Positions 1-13,298 of a stretch of DNA of 64,000 nt are shown piece by piece. Position 1 is the first letter of the stretch; every line of letters starts with the position of its first letter. The notes below the pieces were generated by a model that saw only the letters and a program-made list of their open reading frames with translations, made no database searches and was not told where the DNA came from. The DNA is from Epiperipatus broadwayi. Lineage: Eukaryota > Onychophora > Udeonychophora > Euonychophora > Peripatidae. Location of the stretch: positions 1,659,501 through 1,723,500 of the forward strand of contig JAQFVV010006428.1 of the NCBI GenBank assembly GCA_028023455.1, in the 5' to 3' direction. The translations under genes were made by a program, and so were the position numbers.

Positions 1-2190
1 TTTGTAAAAGACAAAATTATTAGTATATATATATTGTACCATCTTGGTATTACTTGGAATAAAAAAAGAGAGAGATTTAAAACTTTATAGGTCATTTATT
101 TTACAAAGTTGTTAATTATAAATTTTATTAAATGCACATTATTATATTAAGTAAAATATCGTAATAGATTTCTTACTATAAGATCTTTCCATTGACTCAT
201 TGTAAATCATAAGATTTTGCGAGTATTAATGTATAATAAGAATTGTGGACTTAATTAGTGAAGTATTGAATAGCTTCACACTCTTAGATCTAACCACTTC
301 AGCTTAACCTATTCATATATAAAAGTAGGTTGAAGTAAAGAAGGTTTCCCTCTTTTCTTCTGAGCGTAAGCTTGTGGCTAAGACCTGTAGAGGTCCCTAA
401 CTTCGAATTTTTCAAATGCTTATTCATAAGGTTACAGCCTTAGTAAATTTTACTTCAAGTTGTTAATTATTAAAATTGTCAAATGATATTTTGCTTAATG
501 TTAAGTTATTATAAAACAGGTCAATATACAAGGTAATATTTTCAAATTGTTTTCATTTTATCTTTATAAAAAAAATGCATGATTGATTATCTTTGTGTCT
601 TTAAAAAAATAATATGTTATAGATTTGATGTTTTATTTGAAAAGTTACTTAAAGTTAAAAAACCTACATTTTTTAAGAGTTCAAATAATATTGTTTGTCC
701 ATATATTATATGTGAATGACAATTACATTTTCACATGTATGTGTGTCTATGTATATATGTGCATGTGTTGATTTTGAATTTACAAATGTTTTAAAGATAT
801 AAACAATGAGGATTGCCCATTCCTCAACAAGCTTTGTGATAAATGCTTATCCAGAGAAAGCACTTAAAATATCTCTGTCAGGAACCCCCCCCCAACCTCT
901 GACCATGGTTTCATGCTTTGGCACTCCTCAGAGAGGCGCTAGGATAAGTTCAGACACTAGATCTCAGTTTTAAAGATAATGTTTGCCATCTAAAAAAGAT
1001 AATGTTTATAATAGTATTTTAAAATAAATCAGATATATAATTTTTTTTAATTATTGTTTTAAAAGAAATTAAAAAGCCATTGTTATTATATTTTTCTAAG
1101 ATGCTTTTGTTTTAAAATTAAAATTCAAAGAAGACATGTTGTCAAAATGCTGATCTAAGCAAATGACTTCAATAATAGTTTTTTTTAAAGTAAAAGGGAT
1201 AAAATTGAGTGTATTCATAAACAATGATATTTTAATTAATGATTTTATTAATATGTAATTAGAATAATAATATAAATAAGCCCATGATATTAAATTGGCT
1301 CTCTTATTCTGTTTATTCTTTTGTTATCCTTATATATTTGTCAATCCTAGTATGCACTGTGTTTTTGTAATAAATATTTATTTTCAAAATGCAGTATATA
1401 CATATTTTAACATTTTTCCTTGTTCAAATTAGCTATTGATCAAGTGAATTAAAGTTATAAACTCTTGATTGGTCAATTATAGAATCATAGTAAAAATATA
1501 TTTATTTTTTAATATTCTATTCATTTCAGTTTCGTTTGTAAAAAGCAAATTAATAATTTGTCAGATTATGAAAGTGAACAAAAGTGTTTTCAAAAATAAA
1601 TTTCTATTATAATTATAAAAATATTCTATAGTGAAGAAGCTAAAAAGAATATCCATAACCTATTAGAAAATGCTGTGTACAGTATTGATTTCTTGCTCAA
1701 TTTATGTTCATATAAAACTAAATAATTTTTACTAAAATCTTAACTATTCTTCTAAAATAATTATATTTTCAGCATATTTTGTCAAAATAATTTATAATAT
1801 GTAAAAAAAATACAGAAAAAATACTCTAAATGTTCATTTTTGTTTTGAAAATCAAAACAAAGAACTTGGACCTGTGAAAATTGTTGACAGGCACTCCCTT
1901 TTATTCAAAATGTGAAATAACCAAGGAGTGCATTGGAAAATCCACCTTTTCCCATTGTTAAAACTTTAAATTTAAATATTATTGATTTTTTATTTGTAAA
2001 ATAATTATAGAAAGGGTAGCATTTTACAATACATTTTAAGCTTTAAAATGACCATAAATTCGTATGATAATGTAAAAATTGACACTTTTTAGAGCAACTT
2101 GAAGCTGTGAATGAAAATTTTTGTTTGACACCATGAAAAGATTAATCACTTCCTTTTCCTAGGTGTCTATAAGATGCTTGAGAATTTTAA
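1..2190. other. AT-rich non-coding stretch
   Basis: No convincing gene. It contains short A and T runs, TA microsatellites, and a less AT-rich patch at about 800-960 with a run of C at 885-893. That patch holds a hammerhead-like core on the minus strand, listed separately. A small mixed-composition block at 330-430 was not identified. Confidence 0.6.
906..933 (-). other. Hammerhead-ribozyme-like core
   Basis: On the minus strand the sequence reads CTGAGGA, then a 4-bp stem GTGC/GCAT closing a CAAA loop, then GAAAC. This is the order of the hammerhead catalytic core (CUGANGA, helix II, GAAA). One helix II pair is G-U. I could not identify a matching helix III with a cleavage triplet or the two strands of helix I, so activity is unproven. 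Confidence 0.35.
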
Positions 2191-2194
2191 AACA

Positions 2195-3035
2195 TAAATT
2201 TGGATTTTTCATCCTCTACTGAGAAACTTTACTAACATTTTTTACAGTTTTAAAACTCACATAAGTTTATTTTCTAATATTTTAATTTCAAAAAATTCAA
2301 AAGATGTCATAAAAATCGAATGATCAGTATTTTAAAGTAATTGAAACCATGCAATGATGAGTAGTGATTGTTTATTCAGCGGTCTCAAACTTTGCAAGAG
2401 TACTTTGAGGAAATATTATATTGGTCAAGAAAATATCATGATGGTCTAAAAACTTGATTTGGAGGTAAATTTATGAATATATTTGTATTGTAATTTTGTA
2501 ATAATTACTAAAAATCAAAAATAAATATTATTACATATTTATTTTCTACATAAATATTTTATTCTTAAATATAAAAGACTATATTCTTTTGAATATTGTT
2601 ACCATAGAGATTATGGTCACAGGAAACACAGCTGTCTAAAATGAGGCTACTCAGCAGATTGTTGCAATATTTAGTGATATCAGAAAAATTACAAAATAAA
2701 ATAAAATTTAAAGCATAAATTGATATATTTATTAGTTATTAAAAATAATTCGTTCAGATTTTTAAAACAAACATCAAACAAAGAAAATTTTATTTTTCAA
2801 ATTAAATTGGCTCCACTTGAAATTTCATGAGGTGACAGCATTTTGTTTTTCAGTAAAATCTATTTTGTAAAGTAATTCCAAAAATCAAATATGATTTTTT
2901 AAAATTGATTTAATATCTAAACAAAAATATCTATCAAATGAAATCAAATTTATTATATTCTGATAACTAATAATGGTTTAATATCAAAATAAAAGTTGAA
3001 AGCTTAAACCTAGTGACAACAAAGAAATCTATCAA
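2195..3035 (+). repeat. Old dispersed repeat, family R1, copy 1
   Basis: This segment is clearly related to 25585-27840 (same strand, split by an insertion) and to 21838-21975 (opposite strand). Shared blocks include CCTCTACTGAGAAA, TTGTTACCATAGAGATTATG and ATATCTATCAAATGAA, in the same order with substitutions and small gaps. No coding capacity is visible. The family is unknown to me. Confidence 0.7.
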
Positions 3036-3690
3036 AATATTAGTGGAGTGCAGGAGTGTTAAAGACGATTTTGAGAAAAGCAAAAGAATGAGAGGATAAA
3101 CAAAAGCTTAATGTTTATTTTGAATGACAAACATGTAAAACTATTGAAATGTTTGAGGCAATATATGATTTGTCATAGAATTTTGAAAATTTTTAAGAAA
3201 AAGTTTTAAAATGTCATTGTAAAGTTAAAATGAATATATATATATGCACATGTAATATATTTGCTTACCACTAAATAAAATTAATGATTTGACAAGGATT
3301 CAAAAGTAATAACAACTTGTTTATGGATTGTTTTAAACTTATAAATATGTCAATAAGTGTTGAATATAAATATATATTTGTTTACATACATATAGTGCTT
3401 ATGAGTTATTGACACACTTAAGAATTACAATGATAATGGTTTTCAACAAATAAAAAATTAATAGCTGGAATGTTAAAATCTAACCATGGAAAGTTACTTA
3501 CCTGAGTTTGTGTTTTATATGTGTGCCAAATGAAACCAGGATTTAGAAGATGTATAATAATAACTTCATTGCAAGAAAATCAAGTCATATATCACATGAC
3601 TTAATTTAATAAGCTTGTACTACAAATGTTATGTAATGAGACATATTGATTTGAAGATATATAGATGTCTGAAAATTTCAGATTTTCTAC
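3036..3690. other. AT-rich non-coding stretch
   Basis: Nothing recognisable beyond TA-rich runs. Confidence 0.5.
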
Positions 3691-3860
3691 TTAATAGGTA
3701 ACTATTAAATAAATGCTGGGTCTTGACCTGGTATTTATAAATTTAATAGCTGAATGTCCTAACACTTCACTGATGATTGCCAGAACTAGAAACTGGTCTA
3801 AGGCTAGGGATATTTAGACAAGCTTGTTAAGAGCTATTAGCATGTTCATTATATAATAAT
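3691..3860 (+). repeat. Degraded repeat with hammerhead-like core
   Basis: The block contains CACTGATGA at 3768-3776 and GAAAC at 3789-3793, followed by GGGATATT. The same succession occurs at 44643-44685 within a better-preserved element, so this is probably an old relative. The helix II part (TTGCCAGAACTA) no longer pairs, so a ribozyme here would be dead. Confidence 0.4.
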
Positions 3861-5675
3861 AATCTTGAAAGTGATAATAATCATTTAAAAGATTAATTTT
3901 GTTAATGCCTCAAATACAATTTTCTTCTTATTGGATTGTACTTTAAAAATATTGAATTCTCTTAATGTTTTTTTTAAACTTAATGAAAAGGAATTTAAAG
4001 CAATAGAACTATTGGTGATAAATATTAATCATTATCAACAGGTTTACTTATAATTTGTTACATGCACATATTTGATTTAATATTACTATTATTATGAAAT
4101 GGTCATTTTATGTTTATATTTTACTTATGAGTGAATATTTAAATGGGTCCTTAACCAAAGGAACATCATTATAGTTTTAAATTTCATAATTAATAATCGA
4201 AATAGATTTTGCATAATAACTTGTTTAGTTTTATTCAGTGAATGTCCATTGTGCAAACTGTGACAAGTTAATTTGGAATCAATAGATAGATGAATATTTT
4301 CTTCTGATTTTTGTAAATGCTTTTTTTGTCTAGTACCACTCGATAGTTTAAACAAATGCAATGTTATACAAAATCTTAATCTAAAGTCTTATAATACATT
4401 CTTTAATTTTCTATTGTTTAGTTGTAAATAAATTATTATTTTTACTATTCATTTAACCTAAAGTCTGAGGTTCATTTAAATTAATAATAAAAAGTATAGA
4501 AATTACAACTTATATATATATTCTTCTAAACATTGCTACACAAGTTTCTAATCAGTAAATAACATAAATTTTATCATTATACTAATCTTCAAAAATCATT
4601 AAACATTAATGTAATATTTTCATGAACACTCATTAGTATCAAACCTATTAATAAATAATTGTAATAAAATTCTAATAGTCAATGAAATTAATATTTTCAT
4701 ACATTGGGATATATTCGCCACACATTAGCAGGAAGATTATTTATGACTGAATACTAATGTAAATTTATTAATAAATCTTAATTATTATTCTAACATTTTA
4801 TTCTAGTAAAGATTTCATTTATTAACTAATACAGCATTACTAATTTAAGCTAACATATTTATTTCATTACATACTTATATTATTTAATTAGTATTATTTT
4901 AAATTTCAACCTTACAATTTTCAGGGCATTAATAAGAGCTAGCATTTCCTTATTCTTGATTGCATCAGTAGAAATTTAGTATTTAAAGCTAGACTATATG
5001 AATATAATCATTTCTTTCTTTTAATTCTTTTTTTAAAAATAACATTACAAATTTTGGAACCCTCAATTTGGATCTGTGAAAAGTCTCACCCTCTTTTTCA
5101 TTTTATACTGTTCATTATAATATCTTCTGTTCACAAATTAAGTAATCAAATGTTATTAATAGATTTTTATTATTTCAATGAAAATGAATCATTTGCCTTA
5201 GCACAGGCAGATGTATATGGAAATACCATGTGGGAAAGATTACTATACTCAAGATATAAGCACTTTCCATATTATATAAAGGTTATTTCTGATCTACATG
5301 GGAATGCTCATTTCTTTTTCATTTTTGTACTCTTATAATTGAAGAATTATAAGTCTTTTAGTGAAGAATTATAACCCAAATATTTTAATTTTGACTTATA
5401 AATCTTCATTTTAAATATATTAAAAGTAGTAAGAAGTGAATTCACTCATGCAGATCAGACCCATAAAATTAGCTTATGGAATATATAAGATTTTACTATT
5501 ATTTAAATGATTTAAGTGTTACCCTCAATACATATAGATATTCTATGGTTAAATGATAATTTTGCTTTGGCACATTAATTTAATAGGAAAAGTAATGGTA
5601 AATGTATATCACATTATTTGGTTATTTATTTAATAAATATATAATTGAATGTAATGCTGGAAATTGCTCTATTCA
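3861..5675. other. AT-rich non-coding stretch
   Basis: No supported gene. Open frames here (for example about 5054-5338) show no family motif and sit in AT-rich sequence. Confidence 0.5.
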
Positions 5676-5763
<88 letters not shown>

Positions 5764-5765
5764 TT
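5676..5765. repeat. TTA/GTA microsatellite
   Basis: A pure TTA run changes to a GTA run at about 5731 and ends at about 5763. It directly abuts the left arm of a foldback repeat. Confidence 0.95.
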
Positions 5766-6008
5766 AATATTAGAGTGGTTATGTGTACTGTGGTCACTAG
5801 GTGACACTGCAGAACCACCAAGAAGCCTGCAAGTAATAGATTTCTATGAAAAATGGCTGAAATCATCAATGGATAATAATAAAAAAGAAAAGGCTGAAAT
5901 CATTAATGGAATTTTTTCATAGAAATTTACAACTTGCAGGCTTCTTAGTGGTTCTGCAGCGTCACCTGGTGGCCACAGTATGCATAATCAAACACCACCT
6001 AATATTAT
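5764..6008. repeat. Foldback element between two TTA microsatellites
   Basis: The left arm (about 5764-5853) and right arm (about 5909-6008) are imperfect reverse complements. Shared blocks include GCAGAACCAC, AAGAAGCCTGCAAG and TTTCTATGAAAAA. The short centre holds two direct copies of GGCTGAAATCATCAATGGA-like sequence. TTA microsatellite lies on both outer sides. This looks like a non-autonomous foldback element or an inverted duplication. It ends about 20 bp upstream of a P4HA exon. Confidence 0.8.
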
Positions 6009-6026
6009 TATTGTTATTATTATTAG

Positions 6027-6200
6027 AAAAAGAAAAATCAGCACTTGTTGAAATGTTACTATTTACGAAACCATTGTTCATATTTACTACTTCAACCTAT
6101 AAAGATGGAAGATTTGCATTACAATCCTTGGATAACTGTATTTCATGATATAATAAAAAGTTCTGACATTAAAGTAATAAAACATTTATCTAAAGAAAAC
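6027..6200 (+). CDS. P4HA-like exon (linker before the catalytic domain)
   Basis: An open 58-codon exon, phase 0 at both ends, preceded by TTAG and followed by a strong GTAAGT donor. It reads KKKNQHLLKCYY at the start and then LLLQPIKMEDLHYNPWITVF, followed by HDIIKSSDIKVIKHLSKEN. This matches the P4HA pattern L-x-C-x-Y, then L-x-P-x-K-x-E, P-x-I, HD-(I/V)-(I/L)-S-x-x-EI and IK-x-L-(A/S). The human equivalent exon is 59 codons with the same borders by memory. The acceptor is odd: its upstream tract is a short TTA microsatellite instead of an ordinary pyrimidine tract, and a foldback element ends about 20 bp before it. The match is to motifs and exon structure. I ran no alignment. Confidence 0.82.
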
Positions 6201-6964
6201 GTAAGTATATATATTTTTTAGTTAATAAAAATTTAAAATATGTAATATGTGTCTATGTGTATTAATGCTATAAACTACCCATTTTACTATGTTATTTGTA
6301 ATTTGCATTTGATTCTTGTGATAGCTATTGAGATTTCTGTTCTGTTAAAATGAAAACTTCGTAATAAACTATAATATATATTAGTATCAATTTGTTTCAA
6401 ATTTTATAATGTCACTTATTGCATAAATATATTTCCTAATGATCGTACTTTTTTCACTACTTAAAAAACGATGTATATATATATATTACAATTTCAAATT
6501 TGTTCCATAAAAGATAAATGTAGACTGTTTATAGATAATGTATATTTTGATATATATATAAAAAGCAGATTAACTTTATATTACAGAGTTGTTGTTTTTT
6601 TAAAAAAAGTACAAAAGCATAATATCTATCTATTATACTGAGAGATTCTGAGAGGAAATTTGAATATTTTTTTAAAAAAAGTTTGTTGCCTGAAGAAGAT
6701 TGTCTTCATTAGTATATGTACTTGAAATGATCGAATAAGTAAAGAAGCAATTTATATTTGGGATTACACTTCCAGTATGATTTTGAATAGACGTCCTAAA
6801 AAGGCACAATTAACACTTCATTATACATTTTTATAATTTATTTTTTTAACTTATTTATTTGGAAGTGAAAAATGAATTATCATTTGTTGTGTGGCTATTT
6901 ATTTAGATTTTTGTTTGTTATGAATTTTATTATAGTTTAGGACACATGAAAAAAATACTTTACT

Positions 6965-7510
<546 letters not shown>

Positions 7511-7804
7511 ATATTATCAATCTAACTTAAATATTTATTTAACTAAATATTTTTCTTTATACTTCTATCTATTTATTTAGTTACCTTTCTCATTAACAAC
7601 CAACATATCTATCTATAAACCTATCTAACTACATAAATACCTATCCACCTATTTATCTATCGATCCACCATCCATCTATTTTTGTGTATAATTATTATTA
7701 TCTATTTTACTTTATATTTATTTATCTATATATAGCTATCTTTTCATATGTCTATTTATTACTGATATATATATTTTAAAATTCCTATAATTTATATATA
7801 TATA

Positions 7805-8100
7805 TATTATAATGGCAGTTTTTCTGTATTAAACAAGACATTCAATCATGATGTAAACAATCAATCACCAATTAAAATCTATAGTCCAAGTTGTATAACA
7901 TAATGTTTGACTTAAAAATTGCAATTTTCAAGTTTCAATTTAAAAATGCCCAATTTTAGTTTAGTCCTTAAGAAATTATAATAGTAATAAATCAGACAAT
8001 GTTCTTCATTATAAGTGAAAATTTCATCAAGATTCACAATTTCACACAAATCCCTATTTTTAACTAAACTTCTTCTCATAAGAAAAAAAGGTTTATGGTG
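7805..8100 (+). repeat. Old dispersed repeat, family R2, copy 1
   Basis: It aligns by eye with 21295-21570 on the same strand. Shared blocks include TTAGTCCTTAAGA, ATAATAGTAATAAAT and CAATTTCAC. No coding capacity is visible, and the family is unknown to me. Confidence 0.65.
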
Positions 8101-8414
8101 TTTTGCTCAGGAGGTCATAAGAAGTCGGAGCCCCAGACTTCTGAGTTGCAGAATTGTTTCTGGGTTCTCCTGATCCCCTGTTAGATGCTTTATCAACTAT
8201 TACAAACTATTACAAACTTATAACTGCTGATGATCACGATTTAATTGTACTTTCATTATTCCTTCATATTCCCCGGTGAATTGCATAACTTCTAAGCATT
8301 AGTGAATATTGATAGCACATAATAGGAATGACTTCAAAAAGCTAAAACCCACTAAACTGTTTAATAAAATATAATTTATTTATAATAAATAAAAAATTTG
8401 AACTCATTATTCAT

Positions 8415-8694
8415 ATTTGTTAGTAATATCACAGGAAACAGGTTAGTATATGCACAACGTTTTGAGAGGTATTTTTCTCCCCTCTTCTTCAGGTGTTGCT
8501 GGCCTGACCAGTGACAGTACTAGCATGGTATTCGAGCCTGGGTCCTTAGATTTTTGATTATTGAAATTTAAGCTAACACTCTAACCAACTGAGCCAGGAT
8601 GACCAGTGACAGTACTAGCATGGGATTCGAACCTGGGTTCTTAGATTTTTGATTATTGAAATTTAAGCTAATGCTCTAACCAACTGAGCCAGGA
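8415..8694 (-). mobile_element. tRNA-derived SINE unit with duplicated head (minus)
   Basis: Read on the minus strand, this starts with a Pol III A box (TGGCTCAGTTGG, 8680-8691) and a B box (GGTTCGAATCC, 8623-8633). The tRNA-like head of about 95 bp is present twice in tandem (about 8506-8597 and 8599-8696), the outer copy with a slightly different B box. A body follows with the block ACCTGAAGAAGAGG and a CCTCTCAAAACG segment, then a tail with GTGATATTACTAACA. It forms an inverted pair with 8692-8945. Confidence 0.75.
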
Positions 8695-8945
8695 TGGCTC
8701 AATTGGTTAGAGTGTTACCTTAAATTTCAATAATCAAAAATCTAAGGACCCAAATTCGAATCCCATGCTAGTACTGTCACTGGTCAGGCCAGCAACACCT
8801 GAAGAAGAGGGGAGAAAAATACCTCTCAAAACGTTGTGCATATACTAATCTGTTTGCTGTGATATTATTAACATTTGTTTGCTGTGATATTACTAACAGT
8901 TGGTGCATATACTAACCTGTTTGCTGTGATATTACTAACATTTGA
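8692..8945 (+). mobile_element. tRNA-derived SINE unit (plus), inverted partner
   Basis: It carries an A box at 8695-8712 (TGGCTCAATTGGTTAGAG), a B box-like AATTCGAATCCC near 8753-8764, a body with CTGAAGA (8799-8805), a 5-bp stem AGAGG/CCTCT, and CAAAACGTTG. The tail contains about three copies of TGTTTGCTGTGATATTA. It is the reverse complement of the unit to its left. The two A boxes lie 3 bp apart on opposite strands. This is a pseudogene-like SINE, not a working tRNA: the stems are incomplete and the spacing between the boxes is long. Confidence 0.75.
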
Positions 8946-10943
8946 ATGCATTTGGAATATTTAACTAAAAATTAAACTTTTCTAGAAGACATTCAACACA
9001 CATATTAGATGATGGAAATAGTCCAATATAAAAATACAGTTAGAACACCATCATCACAAACCTTCAGAAAAACACTCATTATTCATATACTTGTAACTAT
9101 CACAATATAAAGAAAGTAAATAAACAACAAAATAAAATATTACATTGAATAAGCAAAAACATTATATGTAATGCCTGATACTTAATTATAAAGGAAACTC
9201 ATTCTAGCTAAGAAAAAATGTTTTAAACCATAGTTGTACAGAATATAAGCTGAATGTATCTATATGGACATCTAGTTCTCATTGTGATTATCCTCTTCAG
9301 ATATTGATGATAGTAGATGATGTAGATGAATCCCATTAGAGAAAGATATATTGGTAGGATCTTATGGCATAATTCACTTCCATATGATTTCCCTTTTTAA
9401 AGCCAGTGATACTGCATTCTATGCAACTTCAATATTTGTCTAGATACAATTGCACATTTCCAGGTCTTTTGATCTGTGCACTTTCAGTTTTCTAACCACT
9501 CATAGTAAATAGTTATTTTTCTGCTACTCTCATTATAATTTTTGAGGAGACTGCTGTAATGAAAAATATTTTAAAACAGTTAGGACAGTACATAAATCCT
9601 AAACTATTGTTAGAAAAACTTGTTTTAACCAACTGTTTTTCTTTTTAACAACTATTTTTTTATATGCATTTTGTCATCTCTTCATTGAATCAGCTCTGCT
9701 TTTTTTTCAATTCAACACTTGTCTACTATAATTATTTCTTTTCAGCTCTATTTATATCTCATTTTCTCATAACGTATTTTGGTATTAACACTTAATATTA
9801 ATTAACTCTGTTTAATTTATATCAGCCTGTTTTTTTTTTTTTAAAAAAAAAACATCTTTATCCAAATCTAATTATTAGATTTAATACATATATTTTTATG
9901 TCATATCATTTTTTTTTTATTTTATAAATTATTATAAAATACTTTATTATTATTATTATTGTTATTATTATTATTTACTGCTGTCTCTTGTTGAAGTAGG
10001 ACATGTTTTTTTTTCTCTTAAAACTATTGGAATTTTTTTTTTTTAAGGAGCCTCTCGTTATTTATTTTATCAGCTTTTTTGGACATCAAACCAGTTTCTT
10101 CTATGTTATTGTATGGACAAAGGGCTTAATTCAACATTATGTTTATGGTAGACATTGTTTAATTTGGAACTATGTTTCTAAGATTTATACATTTTATAAG
10201 TATTTGATCAAGTATTAATATGTGCATATTTTCTGTGAAATTAATTGGATCAAAATGTGTTTTTTTATTGATTTTCAGTTTGTCTATTGTTCTAGTATAA
10301 TTGATCTTCTTTGACGTCAAAATTAAGTAATTGAAGTACCATCTTTTAATGGATTTTTTAAAATGGTTTTTTGAATTGATTGTTTACTGAGATCTGATAC
10401 GCCTTGGGGATTTTATAAGTAAATGGATTTTTAGTGGGTTTTTTTTTTTGAGTGATCTTCACTTAAAACATAATATGCCTGGAGGATTTTATTGGTAAAG
10501 CTTGTGATATTTTTGGAAACTATTGTGTTCAAAAAAAAAAAAACTATCACCATATTATTTTCATGTTTTATTGGTGTCACAAGATTTATTGACTAATATA
10601 TCTGATTATACAAAATCTACTATAAAGTTTTAATTTAACTTTTTTTTTGTTGTTGTTGTTGTTTTAAATAATTTCTTCTATTTGGATAAGATTGATAAGT
10701 TATTGTTTGCAATTACTTAGTGATTCCTTATCTTCATATAATCAAGAGTTTTCCAAGTTACTTCACCTTAGGATATTTATTTTTTCTTTAAACTTGTTTT
10801 GAAATATATGTTTATATGTAAATTTGCTTATGGATATCTAGAGTATTACAGATACAATGTATACAATTGAATATTTTATTTACATATATATTACTTCACT
10901 TTTATAATATATAATGGCACCTTTTTATAATTTATAATAAGAC
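8946..10943. other. AT-rich non-coding stretch, possibly 5' UTR of the next LINE
   Basis: It contains an ATT microsatellite (about 9946-9976) and many T runs. The T-rich part from about 9980 to 10943 may be the 5' leader of the LINE that starts coding at 10944, but I see no boundary that proves this. Confidence 0.4.
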
Positions 10944-13241
<2,298 letters not shown>

Positions 13242-13298
13242 TTTATTAATATTTATAAAAAAAAGGGAATATATATATATTAATTTATTTTACTGGAT

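Noticed and set aside
5054-5338. 94-codon open frame upstream of the first P4HA exon
   Set aside because: It shows no P4HA N-terminal motif, no supported splice sites and no match to a family I know.
5602-5922. Open frame with poly-Leu and poly-Val (and its minus-strand mirror)
   Set aside because: It is a by-product of the TTA/GTA microsatellite and the foldback element.
10003-10218. 71-codon open frame before LINE A
   Set aside because: It is Phe/Leu-rich in a T-rich leader with no motif. It is probably untranslated LINE or intron sequence.
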